Below are positions 22,501 to 34,600 of a DNA stretch of 64,000 nucleotides, in pieces. This DNA comes from Leptodactylus fallax (Eukaryota > Chordata > Amphibia > Anura > Leptodactylidae). Location of the stretch: NCBI GenBank assembly GCA_947044405.1, contig CAMRHE010000360.1:1198001-1262000 (forward strand). The letters are read 5' to 3'. The notes beneath the pieces are model-generated. The model did not search any database, was not told where the DNA came from, and saw only the letters and a program-made list of their open reading frames with translations. A program made the translations under genes and the position numbers. How positions within the stretch are numbered: position 1 is the stretch's first letter; the number at the start of each line of letters is the position of its first letter.

Positions 22501-25500
22501 TCACCCCCTCTACCTCATAGATTGTAAGCTCTTGTGTCACCTCCTCTACCTCATAGATTGTAAGTTCTTGTGTCACCTCTACCTCATAGATTGTAAGCTC
22601 TTGTGTCACCTCCTCTACCTCATAGATTGTAAGCTCTTGTGTCACCTCTACCTCATAGATTGTAAGCTCTTGTGTCACCTCCTCTACCTCATAGATTGTA
22701 AGCTCTTGTCACCCCCTCTACCTCATAGATTGTAAGCTCTTGTGTCACCTCCTCTACCTCATAGATTGTAAGCTCTTGTGTCACCTCCTCTACCTCATAG
22801 ATTGTAAGCTCTTGTGTCACCTCTACCTCATAGATTGTAAGCTCTTGTGTCACCTCCTCTACCTCATAGATTGTAAGCTCTTGTGTCACCTCTACCTCAT
22901 AGATTGTAAGCTCTTGTGTCACCTCTACCTCATAGATTGTAAGCTCTTGTGTCACCCCCTCTACCTCATAGATTGTAAGCTCTTGTGTCACCTCCTCTAC
23001 CTCATAGATTGTAAGCTCCTGTGTCACCTCCTCTACCTCATAGATTGTAAGCTCTTGTGTCACCTCCTCTACCTCATAGATTGTAAGCTCTTGTGTCACC
23101 TCTACCTCATAGATTGTAAGCTCTTGTGTCACCCCCTCTACCTCATAGATTGTAAGCTCTTGTGTCACCCCCTCTACCTCATAGATTGTAAGCTCTTGTG
23201 TCACCTCCTCTACCTCATAGATTGTAAGCTCTTGTCACCTCTACCTCATAGATTGTAAGCTCTTGTGTCACCTCCTCTACCTCATAGATTGTAAGCTCTT
23301 GTGTCACCTCTACCTCATAGATTGTAAGCTCTTGTGTCACCTCCTCTACCTCATAGATTGTAAGCTCTTGTGTCACCTCCTCTACCTCATAGATTGTAAG
23401 CTCCTGTGTCACCCCCTCTACCTCATAGATTGTAAACTCTTGTGTCACCTCCTCTACCTCTTAGATTGTAAGCTCTTGTGTCACCCCCTCTACCTCATAG
23501 ATTTTAAGCTCTTGTGTCACCTCCTCTACCTCATAGATTGTAAACTCTTGTGTCACCTCCTCTACCTCATAGATTGTAAGCTCTTGTCACCCCCTCTACC
23601 TCATAGATTGTAAGCTCTTGTGTCACCTCTACCTCATAGATTGTAAGCTCTTGTGTCACCTCTACCTCATAGATTGTAAGCTCTTGTGTCACCTCTTCTA
23701 CCTCATAGATTGTAAGCTCTTGTGTCACCCCCTCTACCTCATAGATTGTAAGCTCTTGTGTCACCTCCTCTACCTCATAGATTGTAAACTCTTGTGTCAC
23801 CTCCTCTACCTCATAGATTGTAAGCTCTTGTGTCACCCCCTCTACCTCATAGATTGTAAGCTCTTGTGTCACCTCCTCTACCTCATAGATTGTAAGCTCC
23901 TGTGTCACCTCCTCTACCTCATAGATTGTAAGCTCTTGTGTCACCTCCTCTACCTCATAGATTGTAAGCTCTTGTGTCACCTCCTCTACCTCATAGATTG
24001 TAAGCTCTTGTGTCACCTCTACCTCATAGATTGTAAGCTCTTGTGTCACCCCCTCTACCTCATAGATTGTAAGCTCTTGTGTCACCCCCTCTACCTCATA
24101 GATTGTAAGCTCTTGTGTCACCTCTACCTCATAGATTGTAAGCTCTTGTGTCACCTCTACCTCATAGATTGTAAGCTCTTGTGTCACCCCCTCTACCTCA
24201 TAGATTGTAAGCTCTTGTGTCACCTCCTCTACCTCATAGATTGTAAGCTCTTGTGTCACCTCCTCTACCTCATAGATTGTAAGCTCTTGTGTCACCTCTA
24301 CCTCATAGATTGTAAGCTCTTGTGTCACCTCTACCTCATAGATTGTAAGCTCTTGTGTCACCTCTACCTCATAGATTGTAAGCTCTTGTGTCACCTCTTC
24401 TACCTCATAGATTGTAAGCTCTTGTGTCACCTCCTCTACCTCATAGATTGTAAGCTCTTGTGTCACCTCTTCTACCTCATAGATTGTAAGCTCTTGTGTC
24501 ACCTCCTCTACCTCATAGATTGTAAGCTCTTGTGTCACCCCCTCTACCTCATAGATTGTAAGCTCTTGTGTCACCCCCTCTACCTCATAGATTGTAAGCT
24601 CTTGTGTCACCTCCTCTACCTCATAGATTGTAAGCTCTTGTGTCACCCCCTCTACCTCATAGATTGTAAGCTCTTGTGTCACCTCCTCTACCTCATAGAT
24701 TGTAAGCTCTTGTGTCACCCCCTCTACCTCATAGATTGTAAGCTCTTGTGTCACCTCCTCTACCTCATAGATTGTAAGCTCTTGTGTCACCTCCTCTACC
24801 TCATAGATTGTAAGCTCTTGTGTCACCTCCTCTACCTCATAGATTGTAAGCTCTTGTGTCACCTCTTCTACCTCATAGATTGTAAGCTCTTGTGTCACCT
24901 CTACCTCATAGATTGTAAGCTCTTGTGTCACCTCTACCTCATAGATTGTAAGCTCTTGTGTCACCCCCTCTACCTCATAGATTGTAAGCTCTTGTCACCC
25001 CCTCTACCTCATAGATTGTAAGCTCTTGTGTCACCTCCTCTACCTCATAGATTGTAAGCTCTTGTGTCTCCTCTACCTCATAGATTGTAAGCTCTTGTGT
25101 CACCTCCTCTACCTCATAGATTGTAAGCTCTTGTGTCACCTCCTCTACCTCATAGATTGTAAGCTCCTGTGTCACCCCCTCTACCTCATAGATTGTAAAC
25201 TCTTGTGTCACCTCCTCTACCTCATAGATTGTAAGCTCTTGTGTCACCCCCTCTACCTCATAGATTGTAAGCTCTTGTGTCACCTCCTCTACCTCATAGA
25301 TTGTAAGCTCTTGTGTCACCTCTACCTCATAGATTGTAAGCTCTTGTGTCACCTCTACCTCATAGATTGTAAGCTCTTGTGTCACCCCCTCTACCTCATA
25401 GATTGTAAGCTCTTGTGTCACCTCCTCTACCTCATAGATTGTAAGCTCCTGTGTCACCTCCTCTACCTCATAGATTGTAAGCTCTTGTGTCACCTCCTCT

Positions 25501-28500
25501 ACCTCATAGATTGTAAGCTCTTGTGTCACCTCTACCTCATAGATTGTAAGCTCTTGTGTCACCCCCTCTACCTCATAGATTGTAAGCTCTTGTGTCACCT
25601 CCTCTACCTCATAGATTGTAAGCTCTTGTGTCACCCCCTCTACCTCATAGATTGTAAGCTCTTGTGTCACCTCCTCTACCTCATAGATTGTAAGCTCTTG
25701 TGTCACCTCCTCTACCTCATAGATTGTAAGCTCTTGTGTCACCTCCTCTACCTCATAGATTGTAAGCTCTTGTGTCACCTCCTCTACCTCATAGATTGTA
25801 AGCTCTTGTGTCACCTCCTCTACCTCATAGATTGTAAGCTCTTGTGTCACCTCCTCTACCTCATAGATTGTAAGCTCTTGTGTCACCTCCTCTACCTCAT
25901 AGATTGTAAGCTCTTGTGTCACCTCCTCTACCTCATAGATTGTAAGCTCTTGTGTCACCCCCTCTACCTCATAGATTGTAAGCTCTTGTGTCACCTCTAC
26001 CTCATAGATTGTAAGCTCTTGTGTCACCTCCTCTACCTCATAGATTGTAAGCTCTTGTGTCACCTCCTCTACCTCATAGATTGTAAGCTCTTGTGTCACC
26101 CCCTCTACCTCATAGATTGTAAGCTCTTGTGTCACCTCCTCTACCTCATAGATTGTAAGCTCTTGTGTCACCCCCTCTACCTCATAGATTGTAAGCTCTT
26201 GTGTCACCTCTACCTCATAGATTGTAAGCTCTTGTGTCAACGCTACCTCATAGATTGTAAGCTCTTGTGTCACCTCCTCTACCTCATAGATTGTAAGCTC
26301 TTGTGTCACCTCCTCTACCTCATAGATTGTAAGCTCTTGTGTCACCCCCTCTACCTCATAGATTGTAAGCTCTTGTGTCACCTCCTCTACCTCATAGATT
26401 GTAAGCTCTTGTGTCACCCCCTCTACCTCATAGATTGTAAGCTCTTGTGTCACCTCCTCTACCTCATAGATTGTAAGCTCTTGTGTCACCTCCTCTACCT
26501 CATAGATTGTAAGCTCTTGTGTCACCTCCTCTACCTCATAGATTGTAAGCTCTTGTGTCACCTCCTCTACCTCATAGATTGTAAGCTCTTGTGTCACCTC
26601 CTCTACCTCATAGATTGTAAGCTCTTGTGTCACCTCCTCTACCTCATAGATTGTAAGCTCTTGTGTCACCTCCTCTACCTCATAGATTGTAAGCTCTTGT
26701 GTCACCTCCTCTACCTCATAGATTGTAAGCTCTTGTGTCACCTCCTCTACCTCATAGATTGTAAGCTCTTGTGTCACCTCCTCTACCTCATAGATTGTAA
26801 GCTCTTGTGTCACCTCCTCTACCTCATAGATTGTAAGCTCTTGTGTCACCCCCTCTACCTCATAGATTGTAAGCTCTTGTGTCACCTCTACCTCATAGAT
26901 TGTAAGCTCTTGTGTCACCTCCTCTACCTCATAGATTGTAAGCTCTTGTGTCACCTCCTCTACCTCATAGATTGTAAGCTCTTGTGTCACCCCCTCTACC
27001 TCATAGATTGTAAGCTCTTGTGTCACCTCCTCTACCTCATAGATTGTAAGCTCTTGTGTCACCCCCTCTACCTCATAGATTGTAAGCTCTTGTGTCACCT
27101 CTACCTCATAGATTGTAAGCTCTTGTGTCAACGCTACCTCATAGATTGTAAGCTCTTGTGTCACCTCCTCTACCTCATAGATTGTAAGCTCTTGTGTCAC
27201 CTCCTCTACCTCATAGATTGTAAGCTCTTGTGTCACCTCTACCTCATAGATTGTAAGCTCTTGTGTCACCTCCTCTACCTCATAGATTGTAAGCTCTTGT
27301 GTCACCTCTACCTCATAGATTGTAAGCTCTTGTGTCAACGCTACCTCATAGATTGTAAGCTCTTGTGTCACCTCCTCTACCTCATAGATTGTAAGCTCTT
27401 GTGTCACCCCCTCTACCTCATAGATTGTAAGCTCTTGTGTCACCTCTACCTCATAGATTGTAAGCTCTTGTGTCAACGCTACCTCATAGATTGTAAGCTC
27501 TTGTGTCAACGCTACCTCATAGATTGTAAGCTCTTGTGTCACCTCCTCTACCTCATAGATTGTAAGCTCTTGTGTCACCCCCTCTACCTCATAGATTGTA
27601 AGCTCTTGTGTCACCTCCTCTACCTCATAGATTGTAAGCTCTTGTGTCACCCCCTCTACCTCATAGATTGTAAGCTCTTGTGTCACCTCTACCTCATAGA
27701 TTGTAAGCTCTTGTGTCAACGCTACCTCATAGATTGTAAGCTCTTGTGTCACCTCCTCTACCTCATAGATTGTAAGCTCTTGTGTCACCTCCTCTACCTC
27801 ATAGATTGTAAGCTCTTGTGTCACCTCTACCTCATAGATTGTAAGCTCTTGTGTCACCTCCTCTACCTCATAGATTGTAAGCTCTTGTGTCACCTCTACC
27901 TCATAGATTGTAAGCTCTTGTGTCAACGCTACCTCATAGATTGTAAGCTCTTGTGTCACCTCCTCTACCTCATAGATTGTAAGCTCTTGTGTCACCCCCT
28001 CTACCTCATAGATTGTAAGCTCTTGTGTCACCTCTACCTCATAGATTGTAAGCTCTTGTGTCAACGCTACCTCATAGATTGTAAGCTCTTGTGTCACCTC
28101 CTCTACCTCATAGATTGTAAGCTCTTGTGTCACCTCCTCTACCTCATAGATTGTAAGCTCTTGTGTCACCCCCTCTACCTCATAGATTGTAAGCTCTTGT
28201 GTCACCTCCTCTACCTCATAGATTGTAAGCTCTTGTGTCACCCCCTCTACCTCATAGATTGTAAGCTCTTGTGTCACCTCCTCTACCTCATAGATTGTAA
28301 GCTCTTGTGTCACCTCCTCTACCTCATAGATTGTAAGCTCTTGTGTCACCTCCTCTACCTCATAGATTGTAAGCTCTTGTGTCACCTCCTCTACCTCATA
28401 GATTGTAAGCTCTTGTGTCACCTCCTCTACCTCATAGATTGTAAGCTCTTGTGTCACCTCCTCTACCTCATAGATTGTAAGCTCTTGTGTCACCTCCTCT

Positions 28501-31500
28501 ACCTCATAGATTGTAAGCTCTTGTGTCACCTCCTCTACCTCATAGATTGTAAGCTCTTGTGTCACCTCCTCTACCTCATAGATTGTAAGCTCTTGTGTCA
28601 CCTCCTCTACCTCATAGATTGTAAGCTCTTGTGTCACCTCCTCTACCTCATAGATTGTAAGCTCTTGTGTCACCTCCTCTACCTCATAGATTGTAAGCTC
28701 TTGTGTCACCTCCTCTACCTCATAGATTGTAAGCTCTTGTGTCACCTCCTCTACCTCATAGATTGTAAGCTCTTGTGTCACCCCCTCTACCTCATAGATT
28801 GTAAGCTCTTGTGTCACCTCTACCTCATAGATTGTAAGCTCTTGTGTCACCTCCTCTACCTCATAGATTGTAAGCTCTTGTGTCACCTCCTCTACCTCAT
28901 AGATTGTAAGCTCTTGTGTCACCCCCTCTACCTCATAGATTGTAAGCTCTTGTGTCACCTCCTCTACCTCATAGATTGTAAGCTCTTGTGTCACCCCCTC
29001 TACCTCATAGATTGTAAGCTCTTGTGTCACCTCTACCTCATAGATTGTAAGCTCTTGTGTCAACGCTACCTCATAGATTGTAAGCTCTTGTGTCACCTCC
29101 TCTACCTCATAGATTGTAAGCTCTTGTGTCACCTCCTCTACCTCATAGATTGTAAGCTCTTGTGTCACCTCTACCTCATAGATTGTAAGCTCTTGTGTCA
29201 CCTCCTCTACCTCATAGATTGTAAGCTCTTGCGAGCAGGGCCCTCAGTCCCAGTGTGTGAATTGACTATTTCTTTGTAATGTATCTTTTTGTCAGTACTT
29301 GAACCCTACAACCCTACGCTATATAAATAAAATGTATTATTATTATTTGTGTAATGTATATATGGTGTGTGTATGTGATGTCAGTCTCTATAATATGACT
29401 GACTATATTTATTATGTGTGTATATATGTGACTGGACAGTGGAAGGCACTGCGATTGCTGCACCTTACAAAATACAGTCACTAAGCCCCCATATGGGAGT
29501 TACAGAGGACCTGTCACTTCCTCTGGCACCCGCAGTATTATATACCGCTAGATAGCTGAATTCAGCGCACCGCCAGCGTTCCAGCGGTATATAAAACTGC
29601 CAGTGGACATGAAAGGTCGTCTTTAATGAGGCCACTATGATATCATGTGACCGCTGTCTGGTCGTGTGACTGCTGCGAGCACTTTTATCGTACTATTTGG
29701 TCTGGTCATGTGACTTCTGTGGGCAGTTTTATCGTACTACCTGGTTGGGCCATGTGACTGCTGTAGCTTAAATGTTTGGTGCGCTGGGTGTGACCAAGGG
29801 CCTAGGTGGGTTGAGTGCTTTGGGGCTTGTGCACCTACTGCTATTCCCACGCCATGGAGCAGCAGAACACATAGTTACAGGGATCATTGTCCTCTAGGGC
29901 CCTGTTCACACGGCGGAATCTGCCGCTGATTTCGGGGTGGATTCTACCTCCCATTAGTGTCAGATTCCTTATTCTGCCTCCCATTGTTTTCAGGGCGCAG
30001 TATTTTTTCAGCTACAGCCTGAGACTGCCCGTAGAGTAGAGCCATCCATCTGGGCCTACTCAGCAGCGGGAAATGAAGAGGAATCCAAGGCAGACATTCA
30101 CCTGAAACGTCTCTTTATTTTCCTCTGTGTGTACATTCCCTGTGATAGAGGCCGCGCTAGCCGTGGTGGTCCGCCACACACTTGGCTCTGGGTCTTCTGA
30201 CCTGCCATCCTTGTGTCGTCTCTCCAGTCTGTCTCCATCCTGTCTCCTGGTAATCTCGAGCTCCTCCAGTCACAACTTGATATTGTAATAACCTTTTATG
30301 TTCTTCTTATTAATCTGTCCTCTCGTTTCCTGTCGCAGAATGATGGCCGCCTCCGTTTATCCAAGGCCGGGCTCATGTACAAGAACAGTAAGACTGGGAA
30401 GGTGGAGAACATTGCAGCTGCTGATCTGTCGGAGGGTGTGTGGCGCCGGGTAGCGCTTGGGCACGGCATCAAGCTTCTAACACGTGCGGGCCAAGTGTAT
30501 AAGTATGACGGCTTCAGGGAGGCGGTAAGTACCCGGGTACTCCACCATGTGGTCACACGACTTCGCGTGTCATGGAAGGGATTGCTCAGATGCCTGCTAT
30601 AGAGGGGCGTCTTACCGATCCTTCATATATGATATCTGATTGGAGGGGTCCGATGTGCGCGGGACCACTGCTGCAGGATTCACAGCCGCCACTACTAATA
30701 GTATGGCTTGGAGTCCTGTGGCAGCTGCTCTGCAGGGGTCGGACCCCACTGATGTAAAATGGATGTCCTATCCTATGTCGGATAACCACTTTAACCTCTT
30801 CCTGACATCCATTGTACATGTAGGCAGATGTTAGATCTTTAACCCCTTAAAAACCCGGCCATTTTTCGTTTTTCCCTCCCCACATTCCAAGAGCCATAAC
30901 TTTTTCATTTTTCAGTTCACAGAGTCACATGATGGGTTATTGTTTGCGAAACAAATTGTACTTTGTAATGTCACTATTCAATATGCTGTGCAATGTACTG
31001 GGAAGCTGGAAAAACGTTCAGAATGAGGTGCAATTGGAGAAAAACTGCATTTGCGCCAACTTCATATGGGTTTAATTTTTACAGCGTTCACTATGAGGTA
31101 GTAATAACATGTTACCTGTATTCTGTGGGTCAGTACGAACACGGCGATACCAAATTCATATAGTATTTGTAATGTTTTTATACCTCTTAAGAAATGAAAA
31201 ACTGCAAAATAGAAAAAAAAAATTTGTGTCGCCATATTGTGTCACCTGTAATTTTTTCATATTTACATGTATGGAGCTGGGTAAGGCGTCTTTTTATGCG
31301 GGACAAGTTGACGTTTTTACTGATATCATTTGGGGAAAGATCTGATAGTTTGATCACTTTTTATTAAATTTTTTATAGGAGGCAAAGTGTTGAAAAAAAA
31401 CGCTATTTGGTTATTATGATTTTTTTTCGCCGCTACGCCGTTCACCGTATGGGATAAATATTTTAATAGTTCGGGAATTTTGGAACACGGGGATACCTAA

Positions 31501-31574
31501 TGGGTTTATGTTTGCTTTTGTTTATTTATTTTTATATCTGATCTAAGGAAAGGGGGGTGATTGGAACTTTTGCG

Positions 31575-31605
<31 letters not shown>

Positions 31606-34600
31606 CGTTTACTTTTATGATCAGACCCCTTAGGGACCTTGAAACCTCGGGAGTCTGATCGCTCATACTATACAGTCATGGCCAAAGTTTTGAGAATGAC
31701 ACAAATATTCTATTTTCACATGATCTGCTGCCCTCTGGTTTTTATGTGTGTTTGTCAGATGTTTTTATCACATACAGAAATAGAATTGCATTCATATTAT
31801 GAGTAACAGAAGCTTATATTGACAGTTAGAATGAGTTAATGCAGCAAGTCAATATTTGCAGTGTTGACCCTTCTTCTTCAGGACCTCTGCAGTTCTCCCT
31901 GGCATGCTCTCAATCAACTTCTGGACCAAATCCTGACTGATAGCAGTCCATTCTTGCAGAATCAATGCTTTAATTTTGTCTGAATTTGTTGGTTTTTGTT
32001 TGTCCACCCGTCTCTTGATGATTGACCACAAGTTCTCAATGGGATTAAGATCTGGGGAGTTTCCAGGCCATGGACCCAAAATCTCTATGTTTTGTTCCCT
32101 GAGCCATTTAGTTATCACCTTTGCTTTATGGCAAGGTGCTCCATCATGCTGGAAAAGGCATTGTTGAGCGCCAAACTGCTCTTGGACGGACATTCTGGTA
32201 CCATTCTTTATTCATGGCTGTGTTTTTAGGCAAGACTGTGAGAGAGCCGATTCCCTTGGCTGAGAAGCAACCCCACACATGAATGGTTTCAGGATGCTTT
32301 ACAGTTGGCATGAGACAAGACTGGTGGTAGCGCTCACCTCTTCTTCTCCGAATAAGCCGTTTTCCAGATGTTCCAAACAATCGAAAAGGGGATTCATCAG
32401 AGAAAATGACTTTACCCCAGTCCTCAGCAGTCCACTCCCTATACCTTTTGAAGAATATCAGTCTGTCCCTGATGTTTTTTCTGGAGAGAAGTGGCTTCTT
32501 TGCTGCCCTCCTTGAGACCAGGCCTTGCTCCAAGAGTCTCCGCCTCACAGTGCGTGCAGATGCACTCACACCTGCCTGCTGCCATTTATCAGCAAGCTCT
32601 GCACTGCTGGTAGCCCGATCCCGCAGCTGAAACACTTTTAAGAGACGGTCCTGCTGCTTGCTGGTCTTTCTTGGGCGCCCTGGAGCCTTTTTGGCACCAA
32701 TGGAACCTCTCTCCTTGAAGTTCTTGATGATGCGATAGATTGTTGACTGAGGTGCAATCTTTCTAGCTGCAATACTCTTCCCAGTTAGGCCATTTTTGTG
32801 CAGTGCAATGATGACTGCACGTGTTTCTTTAGAGATAACCATGGTTAACAGAAGAGAAACAATGATGGCAAGCACCAGCCTCCTTTTAAAGTGTCCAGTG
32901 GTGTCATTCTTACTTAATCATGACAGATTGATCTCCAGCCCTGTCCTCATCAACACCCACACCTGTGTTAATGGAGCAATCACTGAAACGATGTTAGGTG
33001 GTCCTTTTAAGGCAGGGCTGCAATGATGTTGAAATATGTTTTGGGGGATAAAGTTCATTTTCTAGGCAAATATTGACTTTGCAAGTAATTGCTGTTAAGC
33101 TGATCACTCTTTATAACATTCTGGAGTATATGCAAATTGCCATTAGAAAAACTGAAGCAGTAGACTTTGTAAAAATTAATATTTGTATCATTCTCAAAAC
33201 TTTTGGCCATGACTGTACACTGCGATACTACTGTATTGCAGTGTATAGCAAAATGCCTAGCTCTCTATTTCACACTGCATCTGGAAGCGTGTAATAGATA
33301 TAATGCAATGACAAGCCTGGGAGCCTTCAATAGGCTCCCGGCTGTCATGGCGGTGCCGATGGCGCCTGCGCAGTTTAGACGCCACGGTCCCATTTGACTG
33401 CAGCGTCTAAAGGGTTAACAGCAGCGATCGGTGCCTTCATCGTTAGCAGCGGGTCCTGGCTGTATTATACAGCCAGCATCCACGCTGTATGGAGAGAGCT
33501 CAGCTCCTGAGCCCTCTCCATACATCCCCATGTGACCAATGACGTACAGGTACGTCATTGGTCGTTAAGGGGTTAAAGATGGCTCCCACTCAGGGACTGA
33601 GCCTTTGCCATAGCTGCCTGGTGTTAGCCTGGCAGTTGTGACCTCAGCATCTGAGAGCTTACATTCACTATTGCTTCTGTTTCCAGTCACTGAATGGCTC
33701 CCTGTGGTGAGGTTGAGGGATCGTTTGGTTGCCATGGCGGAGGTGAGCCTTCTTAAATGGGGTTTTTCAGCTTCAAATCAGTTTTTTCATACATAGGATA
33801 GATCATCAGTATGTGATCTGTGGGGTCCGACACCAAGACCCAGCACAGATCAGCTGTTGGCGCAGCCTCTGGGTGTCAGTGGATGGGTGGCGTATAAAGC
33901 ACCACTCCTATATAAGTCAGGAGAATCGCTATGCAGTGGACGTGGTTGCTGCATCGCTCATATATATCGTATTTTTCTGACTATAAGACGCACCGGACCA
34001 TAAGACACAGCTAGGTTTTAGAGGAGGAAAATAGGGGAAAAAAATTTGACGCGTAAAATATTTGATAATATATGGGAGTTATGGTTTTGAAACAGCTGCA
34101 GAGCCGCATTGATAGGTGGCCCTGCAGCTGTACGGGGAGGCATAGGGCATCTTTTTTTGCGGGACCAGGTGTAATTTTTTAGTTTTACCATTTTGGGGAA
34201 TGTCTGTTGCTTTGATCACTTTTTATTCAAATCAAAGGTGAAACAGCGAAATGTTCACCATACGGGAAAAATATTTTTAGAAGTTTGTAGACCAGGCATT
34301 TTCGGACACAGGGATACCTAATGTGTGTGTGTTTCACAGTAGTTTTCTACTTTTATATGTATTCTAGGGAAAGGGGGTGATTTAGAACTTTTTTATTTAT
34401 TTTTTATATACAGTGCCTTGCGAAAGTATTTGGCCCCCTTGAACTTTTAAACCTTTTGCAACATTTCAGGCTTCAAACATAAAGATATAAAATTTTAATT
34501 TTTTGGCGAAGAATCAACAACAAGTCGGATACAATTGTGACGTGGAACGAAATTTATTGGATATTTTAAACTTTTGTAGAAAATAAAAAACTGAAAAGTG

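Larger units (their letters stand above)
19843..29345 (+). mobile_element. 5'-truncated L2-type LINE with 3' UTR minisatellite expansion
   Basis: The plus-strand copy begins abruptly inside the C-terminal coding region ([19 protein letters not shown]). It runs through the stop near 20213 and the early 3' UTR, and ends with GCGAGCAGGGCCCTCAGTCC, an ATATAAATAAAATG block and a TATTATTATTATT tail. The L2 copy at 53110-55240 has the matching tail (ATTGTAAGCCCTTGCGGGCA), which shows that the minisatellite unit ATTGTAAGCTCTTG is this 3' UTR segment multiplied. Confidence 0.87.
30839..33576. mobile_element. TTAA-flanked DNA element interrupted by a Tc1
   Basis: The ends are TTAACCCCTTAA and TTAAGGGGTTAA as inverted repeats, consistent with a TTAA target. 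Without the nested Tc1 the element is about 1.2 kb and non-coding. It contains a run of about 28 T near 31575-31602 and, near its right end, a palindrome CCAATGACGTAC/GTACGTCATTGG. Probably a Kolobok/piggyBac-type MITE. Confidence 0.6.

Noticed and set aside
20370..29279. Very long open frames (up to about 1400 codons) on both strands
   Set aside because: They are produced by a stop-free minisatellite whose units are mostly multiples of three; they lie in an SSRP1 intron and LINE 3' UTR, and frames change wherever a 34-bp unit occurs.
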